Positions 27,415 to 35,651 of a DNA stretch of 64,000 bases are shown here, piece by piece; the stretch's first letter is position 1, and each line of letters begins with the position of its first letter. The notes below the pieces were generated by a model. It did no database searches. It saw only the letters and a program-made list of their open reading frames with translations, and had not been told where the DNA came from. The DNA comes from WHSW01 sp963821025 (lineage in GTDB: Bacteria > Actinomycetota > Thermoleophilia > Solirubrobacterales > 70-9): contig CAWGCG010000004.1 of the NCBI GenBank assembly GCA_963821025.1, positions 868,001 through 932,000 of the forward strand, in the 5' to 3' direction. The translations under genes and the position numbers were made by a program.

Positions 27415-28173
27415 ATGCGTCAGGCGGACCGCCTCGCGAGCGTCCTCGATGAGCTCTCGGCCGACGGCAGCGTCAGCGTCGCCGAGCTGAGTGAGCGTTT
27501 CGGGGTTTCGGTCGCGACCGTGCGCCGCGATCTGCAGCTCCTCGAGGAGCAACGACTCGCCTCACGAGTCCACGGTGGCGCGATCGCCCGCGGGATCCTC
27601 TACGAGCTGCCTCTCCGTTACAAGGTTGCTCGCCACCAAGAGGAGAAGCGCAGGATCGCCGCCGTCGCCGCCCAGCGCGTCGAGGAGGGATGCACGGTCG
27701 GACTGACCGGGGGTACGACCTCGACCGAGGTCACACGCGCACTGAACGAGATCCCGCGCCTGACCGTGGTCACCAACGCCCTCAACATTGCCTCTGAGCT
27801 CGCAGTGCGGTCGAATTTGAAGCTGGTTGTTCCGGGCGGCGTCGCACGCTCGTCCTCTTACGAGCTGGTCGGCCCGATCGCCGAGACGGCGCTTGCCGGC
27901 CTCAACCTCGACCTGGTCTTCGTCGGCGTCGACGGCATCTCGGCCGACGCCGGCTGCACCACCCACCACGAGGTCGAGGCGTATACGAACCGAGCCCTGA
28001 TCAAGCGGGCGCGGCAGGCGATCGTGGTTGCGGACCGGTCGAAACTCGGACGAGTGGCGTTCGCGCGAATCTGCGAGCTGAGCGAGGTAGACGAACTGAT
28101 CACCGATGCGGCGGCGGACGCCGGGCAGCTGCGATCCCTGCGAGATGGTGGGCTCAAGATCACGACAACCTGA
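27415..28173 (+). CDS. DeoR/GlpR family transcriptional regulator
   Basis: A 252-residue DeoR-type repressor. The N-terminal winged helix has VSVAELSERFGVSVATVRRD, followed by RVHGGA. The C-terminal isomerase-like effector domain has GLTGGTTSTEVTRAL and DLVFVGVDGISADAG, typical of sugar-phosphate sensing. I chose the ATG before RQADRLASVL because it matches the family N-terminus and sits just after a TATCTT box. Its probable operators are upstream of the amine oxidase and of the importer, so it likely controls the whole 20-33 kb locus. Confidence 0.92.
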   Translation: MRQADRLASVLDELSADGSVSVAELSERFGVSVATVRRDLQLLEEQRLASRVHGGAIARGILYELPLRYKVARHQEEKRRIAAVAAQRVEEGCTVGLTGGTTSTEVTRALNEIPRLTVVTNALNIASELAVRSNLKLVVPGGVARSSSYELVGPIAETALAGLNLDLVFVGVDGISADAGCTTHHEVEAYTNRALIKRARQAIVVADRSKLGRVAFARICELSEVDELITDAAADAGQLRSLRDGGLKITTT

Positions 28174-28242
28174 TGGCCGCGGCGCTGAGATCGGACCCCC
28201 GGGATTCCTGTTCACATCCGTTGGACGTGGGTGTTGGCCTGG

Positions 28243-28263
28243 ATGAGCGTTTATGAGCGTTTT
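28243..28263. promoter_or_regulatory. DeoR-type operator upstream of the sugar importer
   Basis: Tandem ATGAGCGTTT and ATGAGCGTTTT match the pair upstream of the amine oxidase (10/10 and 9/11 positions). A TAGGGT hexamer at 28291-28296 downstream could be the -10 box, leaving a leader of roughly 95 nt before the binding-protein gene. Confidence 0.7.
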
Positions 28264-28396
28264 CGCTCTCAACCCGTCGCAATAGGGGTGTAGGGTGGCG
28301 CCCGGATGCTCACCGATAGCGTGAACGCCGGCGATCTCGGCCCTCGCCTGAGTTGAAAACCGAGTGCGGAACAACCCGCAAGGAGGAGACGAGTAA

Positions 28397-29704
28397 ATGA
28401 GACGGACGAAGCTACGAGCGGCCCTCGCATTGATCGTTGGGGCCGCGCTGGCGCTCTCGGCCTGTGGTGGGGACGACTCGTCTTCCGAGAGCGGATTCTC
28501 GGACTCGGACCCGTCCGAACTCGAGGGCACTGAAATCAAAGTCCTGATGCCGTACAAGGTCCCGGAGGAGCTGCTCGCGCAGTTCACCGACGAGACCGGG
28601 ATCGAGGTTCAGTACAGCACCGGCGCCTGGGACGGAATCGCCTCGAAGCTGGTGGTCGCCCACCAGGCGGGTACCTACATCGCCGACGTGACCGAGTTCG
28701 ACTGGTCGTTCACCGGGCAGTTCGGCGGCAACGGCTGGTACGAACCGCTCCAGGACGTGCTCGACCCGGCACTGCTCGACGACCTCGGAACCACGAAGGC
28801 CTCGTTCACCAGCGACGGCAATCTGTACGCCGCCTGCTACAGCAACGACTTCAAGCTCTCGATGTACAACACGGCGATGTTCAAGCAGGCGGGGCTCGAC
28901 GGCTTCCCGGAGACCTTCGACGACCTCGATCAGGCGCTCGACACGCTGAGCGCCAAGGGGGTCGCCGACTCGCCGATGACGATGCCGATGGCGGCGACCG
29001 AGGGCAGCGTCACGCCCTGGTACCTGCTCACGCTGGCGATGGGGGGTGAGCTCTTCGACGAGAACAACGAGCCGGTCTTCAACGAGCCGGACTCGGCCGG
29101 CGTCAAGGCTCTGCAGTGGCAGGTCGACGCGCTCAACAACGGTTGGGTGTCGCCGGGGTCTGTGACGCTCGACGACGGACCGGCGCTCGAGCGATTCACG
29201 GGCGGCGCGGCCGCGGTCGCGATCTCCGCCGCCCCGGGCAACCTGCCGGAGGCCAACGACCCGAAGGTCTCAAGTATCCCCGGCGACGCCGCGGCGGCGC
29301 TGGTCCCGGGCGAGACCGGGCCGGGCGGCTCGTTCGGTCTCCAGGAGGGGTTCGGGATCCCGTCGACGGCCGAGAACAAGGACGGCGCCAAGGCGTTCGT
29401 CGACTGGATGTTGAAGCCCGAGAACCAGGTCGAGCTCTACAAGGGCGCCGGCTTCCTGCCCTGCGGTAGGCAGGCGCTCGACCAGCTCTCGAAGAGCGGT
29501 GACCTCGAGGGCGGCGACGTGATCACGCAGGAGTTCGAGCAGCTCCAGCCGCTCTTCCCCGGCGGCGCTCCGGAGTGGTACTCGCAGTTCAGCTCCGAGG
29601 CCCAGGGGTTGTTGAACGCGGCCTGGAAGGGCGATGTCCCCGTTCAGGACGCGCTCGACCAGCTCGCCGACAAGGCCACCGAGCTGGCTCAGTCGGAGGG
29701 GTAG
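28397..29704 (+). CDS. Carbohydrate ABC transporter substrate-binding lipoprotein
   Basis: A 435-residue family 1 solute-binding protein. The signal peptide ends with the lipobox LSAC, followed by an acidic serine-rich linker. Family landmarks are VPEELLAQFTDETGIEVQY, KLSMYNTAMFKQAGLDGFPETFDDL, AKAFVDWMLKPENQ and the C-terminal DALDQLADKATELAQ. The ATG follows AAGGAGGAG. It starts the importer operon, after the second DeoR-type operator. The nearby GH38 and GH4 enzymes suggest a mannose- or glucose-containing oligosaccharide, which is inference. Confidence 0.92.
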   Translation: MRRTKLRAALALIVGAALALSACGGDDSSSESGFSDSDPSELEGTEIKVLMPYKVPEELLAQFTDETGIEVQYSTGAWDGIASKLVVAHQAGTYIADVTEFDWSFTGQFGGNGWYEPLQDVLDPALLDDLGTTKASFTSDGNLYAACYSNDFKLSMYNTAMFKQAGLDGFPETFDDLDQALDTLSAKGVADSPMTMPMAATEGSVTPWYLLTLAMGGELFDENNEPVFNEPDSAGVKALQWQVDALNNGWVSPGSVTLDDGPALERFTGGAAAVAISAAPGNLPEANDPKVSSIPGDAAAALVPGETGPGGSFGLQEGFGIPSTAENKDGAKAFVDWMLKPENQVELYKGAGFLPCGRQALDQLSKSGDLEGGDVITQEFEQLQPLFPGGAPEWYSQFSSEAQGLLNAAWKGDVPVQDALDQLADKATELAQSEG

Positions 29705-29726
29705 CCGCAAGGCCGGTCGGCCCCAA

Positions 29727-30666
29727 GTGGCCGAGGAGACGAAACCCGGCACCCGGGGCCGCGTCCGCCGCGCGCTCGGATTCGGGCTCACCGGCGCCGC
29801 GCGAGAGAACGCCTGGCTCGGTCGCTGGATGGTGCTTCCGGCGCTGGCGTTCACCGGGGTTCTGGTCGTCTATCCGATCATCGTCGGCCTCAGCACCAGC
29901 GTGCACGAGGCGACCGGGACGCTCGGGACGGCGAGCCCGTTCGTGGGGCTCGAGAACTACTCCGAGGTCCTCAAGCAGCCGTCGGTGGGCGACTCGACCG
30001 TGCAGACGGTCTGGTACGTGCTTACCGCGCTGGTCCTCGAAGTCGGCCTCGGCCTGGCGATCGCCGTGCTGCTCCACCAGGCCTTCCGCGGGCGCGGCCT
30101 GGTGCTCGCGATCCTGATCCTCCCGTGGGCGTTGCCGTCCGTGGTCAGTGGGGTCCTCTGGCGGCGCGTCTTCGATCCCGACACGGGGCTCCTCAACAGC
30201 GCCCTGGTCCAGCTCGGGATCATCGACCAGCCCCACGTCTGGCTCGCCGACCCGGGCTGGGCAACGCTGTTCATCACCCTGGTCCACGTCTGGGGGGTGT
30301 TGCCGCTCGTCGTCCTGGTCTTCCTCGCCGGGATGCAGGCGATCCCGGACGAGGTCTACAGCGCCTCGGCGGTCGACGGAGCGTCGCCCTGGCGCCAGTT
30401 CCGCCACATCACGCTGCCGCTGCTGCGTCCGTCGCTGGTCGTCGCGCTGGTCGTCGGGACGGTCAACTCGATCAACATCTTCGACGAGATTTACGTGCTC
30501 AACGGGACCGCGCTCAACACCCGCTCGATTCTGATGGAGGTCTACACAACGACCTTCTCGAACGGTGAGTTCGCGCGAGGGGATCGCGCTGGCGTTCATG
30601 GTCGCCGCGGCGACCGCGATCCTGGCGACCTTCTACGTCGTCGTCCTGCGACGGAGGACCGTATGA
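29727..30666 (+). CDS. Sugar ABC transporter permease, MalF/UgpA type, apparent frameshift near its 3' end
   Basis: A MalF-like permease, about 312 residues once one extra base is removed. Helices, the EAA loop (SASAVDGASPWRQFRHITLP) and NSINIFDEIYVLNGT are intact up to SNGEFARG. A run of four G at 30579-30582 then shifts the frame. The next frame continues GIALAFMVAAATAILATFYV and VVLRRRTV with a stop that overlaps the next permease ATG, exactly as expected. As written, translation runs in frame into MalG, giving a fused protein without the last MalF helix. A sequencing error is possible. GTG start. Confidence 0.85.
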
Positions 30667-31523
30667 GCCCCTCGCGACTCGCCCTCACCGCCCGCACGGT
30701 CGGCGTCGCGCTGCTGATCGTCTGGTCGCTCGCCCCGATCCTGGTCGGGATCTCGACCAGTGTCTCGACCCGGAAGGAGTCGCAGCAGGTGCCGGCCAGG
30801 TGGGTGCCCGGCGATCCGACGCTGAACTCCTACTCGGCCTTGCTCGGGGGCAAGCAGGAGGCGGGGGTCTCGGACGCGGCCGCCGACGCTAACCAGTTCG
30901 GGCGAGCGCTGCTCAACACCACCCTGCTCACGGTCGTGACCACGGCGGTGGTGCTGTTGATCGCCGTATTTGCGGGCTACGGCTTCAGCCGGCTGGAGTT
31001 CAAGGGCAGTAGGCCGCTGCTCTGGGTGGTGGTCGCGACGATGATCATCCCGGTGTTCACCCTGGTGGTCGCCCTCTATCGGCTGATGGCCGAGTTCGAT
31101 CTGATCAACACCTTCCTCGGCTTGGTACTGGTCTTCGTCAGTGTCACGTCGCCACTTGCGATCTGGCTCTTCTACAACTACACGCGAGAGCTGCCGCCGG
31201 AGCCCGAGGAGGCGGCGCTGATCGACGGCTGCACCCGCTTCGGAGCCTTTCGTCGGGTTGTCCTGCCGCAGATGACGTCGGGGATCGCGGCGCTGACGGC
31301 GATCGTGATGCTCGCTGTCTGGGGTCAGTTCCTGATCCCGCTGCTGCTGACGTCGACCGTCGAGACCAAGCCGGTGACGGTGGTGATCACCGAGTTCATC
31401 GGCAAGTACACGACCGACTACCCGCTGCTGACCGCGGCGGGGATCCTGGCGATGATCCCTCCTGCGATCGTCGCCCTCGTCCTCAACCGACACATCCGGG
31501 GAATGCTGAGCGCCGGTGGCTAG
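30663..31523 (+). CDS. Sugar ABC transporter permease, MalG/UgpE type
   Basis: A 286-residue second permease. The N-terminal helix is VGVALLIVWSLAPILVGIS, and the large loop contains WVPGDPTLNSY. NTTLLTVVTTAVVLLIA and the EAA loop EEAALIDGCTRFGAFRRVVLP are typical, as is the C-terminal RHIRGMLSAG. The ATG overlaps the true MalF stop as ATGA. Because of the upstream base insertion it is also in frame with most of MalF. Confidence 0.92.
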   Translation: MSPSRLALTARTVGVALLIVWSLAPILVGISTSVSTRKESQQVPARWVPGDPTLNSYSALLGGKQEAGVSDAAADANQFGRALLNTTLLTVVTTAVVLLIAVFAGYGFSRLEFKGSRPLLWVVVATMIIPVFTLVVALYRLMAEFDLINTFLGLVLVFVSVTSPLAIWLFYNYTRELPPEPEEAALIDGCTRFGAFRRVVLPQMTSGIAALTAIVMLAVWGQFLIPLLLTSTVETKPVTVVITEFIGKYTTDYPLLTAAGILAMIPPAIVALVLNRHIRGMLSAGG

Positions 31524-31559
31524 CCGACCCTTCAAGACACGCCGGCTGGGAGAAATTCG

Positions 31560-32732
31560 ATGAGCGGGATCGTGCTTGAAGGGGTGCGCAAGGAGTTCGG
31601 CGGCGGGGTGGTCGCGGTCGACGACCTCAGCCTCGAGGTGGCCGACGGCGAGTTCACGGTCCTCGTCGGTCCGTCCGGTTGCGGCAAGAGCACCACCCTG
31701 CGGATGGTCGCCGGGCTCGAGGAGGTGAGCGCCGGGACGATCCGGATCGGGGGGCGCGACGTCACCGAGCTGCCGCCGCGCAAACGTGACATCGCGATGG
31801 TCTTCCAGAGCTACGCCCTGTACGCGCACATGTCGGTCCGCGACAACATCGGCTTCGGGTTGAAGATGGCCGGGCTGAAGAAGCCCGAGATCGCCGCGAA
31901 GGTCGCCGAGGCGGCGGAGGTCCTGGGGATGGTCGAGCTGCTCGACCGAAAGCCCCGCCAGCTCTCCGGCGGCCAGCGCCAGCGGGTGGCGATGGGGCGG
32001 GCGATCGTGCGCGAGCCGACAGCCTTCCTCATGGACGAGCCGCTCTCCAACCTCGACGCAAAGCTGCGGGTGGAGATGCGAGGAGAGATCACCAGCCTGC
32101 AGCGGCGAGTGGCAACGCCGACGCTCTACGTCACTCACGACCAGACCGAAGCGATGACCATGGGCGACCGGGTCGCGATCCTGCGCGACGGCATCCTCGA
32201 GCAGCTGGGGACTCCGGCTCAGCTGTACGACCAGCCGGTGAACATGTTCGTGGCGTCGTTCATCGGCTCGCCCGCGATGAATCTGATCGAGGCGCGTTGC
32301 GAGACGCGGGACGGCATTCCGCATCTGCTGATCGGCGGCTCGCGCGTCGAGATCCCGTCCGCGGCTTCCGCTCGCAGTGCTCAGCTGGCGCAGTACGTGG
32401 GACGCTCGATCTGCGTCGGCATCCGGCCCGAGGACTTTTTGGCGGCCGTTCCCGTTGCGTCCTCCGACGGGATCGAGGTCACGGTGACTCGCGCCGAGTC
32501 GCTGGGTTCGGAGCTATTTGTCTACTTCCACACGGCGGGCGCGCGCGCGAGCCCTGGCGTGCTTGAAGACGAGCTCGGCAGCGCAGTCGAGACTCCGTCG
32601 ATTGCGCGTGAGGCGCTGACCGCACGCCTGGACCGCGCTGCCCGGGTCGTCCCCGGCGAGCGCACGCGGCTCACGGTGGACGTCGAGAGGTTGTACTTCT
32701 TCGATCTCGACTCCGGGGCGGCGTTGAGTTGA
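31560..32732 (+). CDS. Sugar ABC transporter ATPase, UgpC/MsmK type
   Basis: A 390-residue ATP-binding subunit for the MalFG-like permeases. Walker A is GPSGCGKST (residues 36-44), the signature LSGGQRQR, and Walker B is followed by DEPLSNLDAKLR. THDQTEAMTMGDR contains the switch histidine. The C-terminal 130 residues form the MalK-type regulatory TOBE/OB domain (IGIRPED-like VGIRPEDF). It is the last gene of the importer operon, 36 bp after MalG. Such ATPases can serve several importers in one cell. Confidence 0.93.
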   Translation: MSGIVLEGVRKEFGGGVVAVDDLSLEVADGEFTVLVGPSGCGKSTTLRMVAGLEEVSAGTIRIGGRDVTELPPRKRDIAMVFQSYALYAHMSVRDNIGFGLKMAGLKKPEIAAKVAEAAEVLGMVELLDRKPRQLSGGQRQRVAMGRAIVREPTAFLMDEPLSNLDAKLRVEMRGEITSLQRRVATPTLYVTHDQTEAMTMGDRVAILRDGILEQLGTPAQLYDQPVNMFVASFIGSPAMNLIEARCETRDGIPHLLIGGSRVEIPSAASARSAQLAQYVGRSICVGIRPEDFLAAVPVASSDGIEVTVTRAESLGSELFVYFHTAGARASPGVLEDELGSAVETPSIAREALTARLDRAARVVPGERTRLTVDVERLYFFDLDSGAALS

Positions 32733-32800
32733 GCCCAGGGACCTGACGGGAAGCGGCGCACTCACGCGTAGGTCGCCCCTGACTCCTGCCCGTGTCGTTC

Positions 32801-33541
32801 TCAGTCGGCCCGGGCCTCGGTCACGACGTCCGAGCCCGACCGCGCCTGCTCATCGCGGCGCTTGATCAGCAGCCACTGAGGTTTCTCGCCGCCGCGGGTG
32901 CGCTGGAGGGCGAAGCCGCCTTCGAGGCGCTCGCCGTGAAGGACAAAGACGGCGTGACCGCGATCGAGAGCCTCGGGCCAGGGAACGCGGCCTCCCTGCT
33001 CGTAGGTGCCGCGGTCCCAGATGCGGACCCAACCGCCTTCGGTCTCGCCCTCGAAGTCGTTGTGCTCGATCGAGTGATCTGGGACCTGAATGGCCATGCG
33101 CTTCACCCCGGGATCCATCGACGGTCCCTTGGGCACGGCCCAAGAGCGCATCACACCCCGGACCTCGAGCCGCAGGTCGAAGTGGTGGGCGGTGGCCTGG
33201 TGCTCCTGGACGACGAACACCCCGGCGTCGACCCCGCGGATTGCGAATTGCTCGTGGCCCTCCGGTTTCACCTCCTCGACCTCGACGGCGTCAACCCGGG
33301 CGCCGGCGGGGCCCTCCCGGAGGAAGGTGATCAGGGCCTCGACTTCGTCGCGACCGCCCTCGGCGTGGACGAGCGCGTCCTCGTCTGCGCCAAGCCTGAC
33401 CCAGCCAAGCAGTCCGAGCTCGCCCGCGCGCCCGACGGCGGCGCTCCGGAGGCCCACATCCCGCACCTTTCCAGTGATCCGAGCGCGGATCGCGCGCTCG
33501 GCCATCGACTTCTTCACGGCCACCGCGCAATCGTGCCGCAT
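32801..33541 (-). CDS. Fusion of degenerate acylphosphatase-like domain and LigD-type 3'-phosphoesterase domain
   Basis: A 246-residue protein. Residues about 13-97 align with acylphosphatase (ARITGKVRDVGLRSAAVGRA, LGLLGWVRL, VEALITFLREGP). The catalytic Arg of the GxR loop is kept, but the family Asn after GWVR is Leu, so acylphosphatase activity is doubtful. Residues about 100-210 match the DNA-ligase-D 3'-phosphoesterase: FVVQEHQATAHHFDLRLE, SWAVPKGPS and HNDFEG, with the metal/phosphate residues H, H, D and R retained. That domain trims 3' ends in end-joining repair. No Ku, ligase or polymerase gene is in view. An ATG 36 bp downstream is also possible. Confidence 0.8.
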   Translation of the reverse strand: MRHDCAVAVKKSMAERAIRARITGKVRDVGLRSAAVGRAGELGLLGWVRLGADEDALVHAEGGRDEVEALITFLREGPAGARVDAVEVEEVKPEGHEQFAIRGVDAGVFVVQEHQATAHHFDLRLEVRGVMRSWAVPKGPSMDPGVKRMAIQVPDHSIEHNDFEGETEGGWVRIWDRGTYEQGGRVPWPEALDRGHAVFVLHGERLEGGFALQRTRGGEKPQWLLIKRRDEQARSGSDVVTEARAD

Positions 33542-33585
33542 CCGCCAACCCTTGACCGCTCTCGGCCCGGGTGAGAGATCAGTCC

Positions 33586-34053
33586 TCAGCTCACCGCTTT
33601 CTTTACCAGCGCGCCGATCCTCTTCTCTTCGGCGGCGGTCAACTTCTTCAGAGCGAAGGTCGTTGGCCACATGGCGCCTTCGTCGAGCTTCGCCGCGTCG
33701 TTGAAGCCGAGCGTCGCGTACCTCGATTTGAATTTTTCCGCGCTTTGGAAGAAGCAGACGACGTTGCCGTCCTTGGCATAGGCGGGCATCCCGTACCAGG
33801 TCTTCGGCGAGAGGTCCGGCGCGCTGGCGTTGATGATCGCGTGGAGCCGCTCGGCCATGACGCGATCTGGTTTCGGCATCTCGGCGATCTTCGCGAGCAC
33901 GGCCTTTTCCCCGTCCGTGCGGTGCGCTTCTGCCTTCAGCTCTTGGGCGCGCTCCTTCATCGCTGCTCGCTCCTCGGCCGTGAATCCCTTGGCCTTCTTG
34001 CGGCTCGCGGTGCCGCTCTTGGCGGGCTTTCTCGTGGCCTTCTTTGGGCTCAT
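33586..34053 (-). CDS. DUF1801/YdhG-like protein
   Basis: A 155-residue protein. The N-terminal 40 residues are lysine/alanine rich (KKATRKPAKSG, SRKKAKG), which suggests nucleic-acid contact. The C-terminal part has the DUF1801 pattern: ALHAIINASAP-like RLHAIINASAPDLSPKTWYGMPAY, then CFFQSAEKFKSRYATLGF and LKKLTAAEEKRIGALVKKA. The ATG is preceded by GAGGAGG. The fold is known but the function is not. It lies 44 bp upstream of the phosphoesterase fusion and could be co-transcribed with it. Confidence 0.85.
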   Translation of the reverse strand: MSPKKATRKPAKSGTASRKKAKGFTAEERAAMKERAQELKAEAHRTDGEKAVLAKIAEMPKPDRVMAERLHAIINASAPDLSPKTWYGMPAYAKDGNVVCFFQSAEKFKSRYATLGFNDAAKLDEGAMWPTTFALKKLTAAEEKRIGALVKKAVS

Positions 34054-34167
34054 GGAAACCTCCTCATAGTGACTTGGGTTTGGCCGCGCTCCTGTGACGC
34101 GCGCCGCCTTGCTCATCGTGTCGCCATCTCTCGGGCGGGGGCGCCTTCGCGGTCTCCGGCCAGGGCT

Positions 34168-34620
34168 TCAGACCAACCAGCGGCCATCGCGCATCAGCTC
34201 GCGGTCGGGCAGCTCGTTCACCTCACCCCAAGCCTGGATGCGGCGCGGGAGTATGCGGAACCAGCAGTACGGCGTGGCCGCCGCCCGCGGGTCGAAGCCG
34301 GCGCGCGCGGCGAACCGGTCGCCGCATTGCTGCGGCAGCGAATCGATCTCGATGACCTCGACTTCGCCATCGATCATGGACACGTCCCGGGTCCCGCCCA
34401 GCCCCAGTCGAACGGTTCGCGTGGCGGCAAGGTTCCTCCCGGTCGGGCTGTCGGGCAGCGTGGCCACCAGCAGCGCCTCGCCGTCCCAGTCGAAGGACAG
34501 CGGCACCAGATACGGCGCACCGTCCGCCGAGGCACTGGCCACCCAGACATCGATGTCGCGGGTCAGCCGGTGCTCGGTGTCGCGACGACGCTGAGCGCGC
34601 GGGCGGGGGTCGGCACTCAT
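34168..34620 (-). CDS. Pyridoxamine 5'-phosphate oxidase-like (split-barrel) flavoprotein
   Basis: A 150-residue split-barrel protein of the PNPOx-like superfamily: DIDVWVASASADGAPYLVPLSFDWDGEALLVAT, TGRNLAATRTVRLGLG, and the C-terminal YCWFRILPRRIQAWGEVNEL. Members bind FMN, heme or F420; in Actinobacteria many are F420-dependent reductases. Which cofactor is used here cannot be told. The ATG overlaps the upstream VOC gene stop as ATGA, so the two are translated together. Confidence 0.87.
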   Translation of the reverse strand: MSADPRPRAQRRRDTEHRLTRDIDVWVASASADGAPYLVPLSFDWDGEALLVATLPDSPTGRNLAATRTVRLGLGGTRDVSMIDGEVEVIEIDSLPQQCGDRFAARAGFDPRAAATPYCWFRILPRRIQAWGEVNELPDRELMRDGRWLV

Positions 34621-34973
34621 CGGTCCTGAAGTAGCCCGAGGACGTTGCCATCGGGATCGGTGAAGGCTGCCACCAAGCGGCCGCCACCGACGTCGTGCGC
34701 GGGCTCCTTCACGGTGGCGCCTGCGGCGGTCACCTCCGCCAGTTTTGCCTCGATGTCCGGCACGTGCCAGTAGGCCACCGGTGAGGTCATTTCCTGCGGT
34801 CCACCGGCCGGCACCAGCCCGATGTGCTGGCCCTCGGCCTCGAAGCCGACGTAGTAGGGCCCGTCGGTGTGCGGCGGGATGCCGAGCAGGGCGGTGTACA
34901 CCGCCTTGGCCGCCGCCAGGTCGGACACGGGATGCAGCACCGTCTTGATTCCCTCGGTGGAAGAGCCGGTCAT
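34617..34973 (-). CDS. VOC/glyoxalase-like protein
   Basis: A 118-residue VOC protein: TVLHPVSDLAAAKAVYTALLG, YYVGFEAEGQHIGLVP, PVAYWHVPDIEAKLAEVTAAG and FTDPDGNVLGLLQD are standard. The ATG follows an AGGAG site. It heads a two-gene unit with the PNPOx-like protein and is divergent from the MarR regulator, with two operator-like repeats between them. The pair may detoxify or sense a small molecule under MarR control; this is inference. Confidence 0.88.
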   Translation of the reverse strand: MTGSSTEGIKTVLHPVSDLAAAKAVYTALLGIPPHTDGPYYVGFEAEGQHIGLVPAGGPQEMTSPVAYWHVPDIEAKLAEVTAAGATVKEPAHDVGGGRLVAAFTDPDGNVLGLLQDR

Positions 34974-35023
34974 GGGTCACTCCTGTAGTCGTGGGTCACA
35001 TCGACCCGGGGTGTCGAATCTAC

Positions 35024-35071
35024 TTTGTAACACAAATGATTGGCTGTACGGAGTTGTAGCCACAAATGATT
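35024..35071. promoter_or_regulatory. Two MarR-type operator candidates, 30 bp apart
   Basis: TTTGTAACACAAA (35024-35036) is a perfect palindrome with a 3-nt centre. TTGTAGCCACAA (35054-35065) repeats it with a 4-nt centre. Each is followed by ATGATT, and the CACAAATGATT copies are exactly 30 bp apart, three helical turns. They lie between the marR and VOC genes. Confidence 0.62.
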
Positions 35072-35106
35072 CGTCGCGCGAACTAAATGTGCAAAGATCG
35101 CGCTCG

Positions 35107-35583
35107 ATGTCCGCAGATCCCTCCACCGAGATCAGAGGCGCCGAGTTCGCCGGCCAGCTGTTCTTCCGGCTCTGGCGAGCCTCCCACACCCAGACCGCCG
35201 CGGCGCTGCAATCGGTCGGCCTGACACCGGCGCTCTTCGCGGTGCTCAACCACCTGCGGGCGCGCGACGCCGCGATCCAGCAGCAGATCGGCTCGGCGAT
35301 GGGGATCGACCCGAGCACGATGGTCTCGCTGGTCGATCAGCTCGAGCGCGCCGGCCTGGCCAAGCGGCGGCCGCGTCCCCAGGATCGCCGTGCCCGCGAG
35401 GTCCTGATCACGCCAAAGGGGCGACGGACCCTGAAACGGGCGCGGGAGTTGGCGCAGGAGGTCGAGGGCGACGTCCTTCAGGGCTTGTCCTCCGCCGAGC
35501 GCCGCCAGCTGGTCACGCTCCTTCGAAAAGCGTTCGCGGCGACGCCGCCGCAGCCCCCGTGGAGCGCCGAGGAGGGTGACTAG
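35107..35583 (+). CDS. MarR family transcriptional regulator
   Basis: A 158-residue winged-helix regulator. LTPALFAVLNHLRARDAAIQQ, the recognition region GSAMGIDPSTMVSLVDQLERAGL and the wing KRRPRPQDRRAREVLIT are canonical MarR. The ATG before SADPSTEIRG is 8 bp after an AAAGAT hexamer, so the transcript may be leaderless. It is divergent from the VOC/PNPOx genes and probably represses both through the TTTGT/ACAAA sites. Confidence 0.9.
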   Translation: MSADPSTEIRGAEFAGQLFFRLWRASHTQTAAALQSVGLTPALFAVLNHLRARDAAIQQQIGSAMGIDPSTMVSLVDQLERAGLAKRRPRPQDRRAREVLITPKGRRTLKRARELAQEVEGDVLQGLSSAERRQLVTLLRKAFAATPPQPPWSAEEGD

Positions 35584-35651
35584 CTGGTGCCGTCTCGGCA
35601 GTACGGCATCGGAGATGCCGGCTCACCCGCGACGCCCGGGTAAACGGTGTG

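Noticed and set aside
29634..31523. A natural MalF-MalG fusion protein
   Set aside because: The missing MalF helix and its stop are in the next frame, overlapping the MalG ATG, so a base insertion explains the fusion better.
30633..32324. A 563-codon minus-strand frame over MalG and the sugar ATPase
   Set aside because: Antisense shadow of two unmistakable transporter genes; no recognisable motif.
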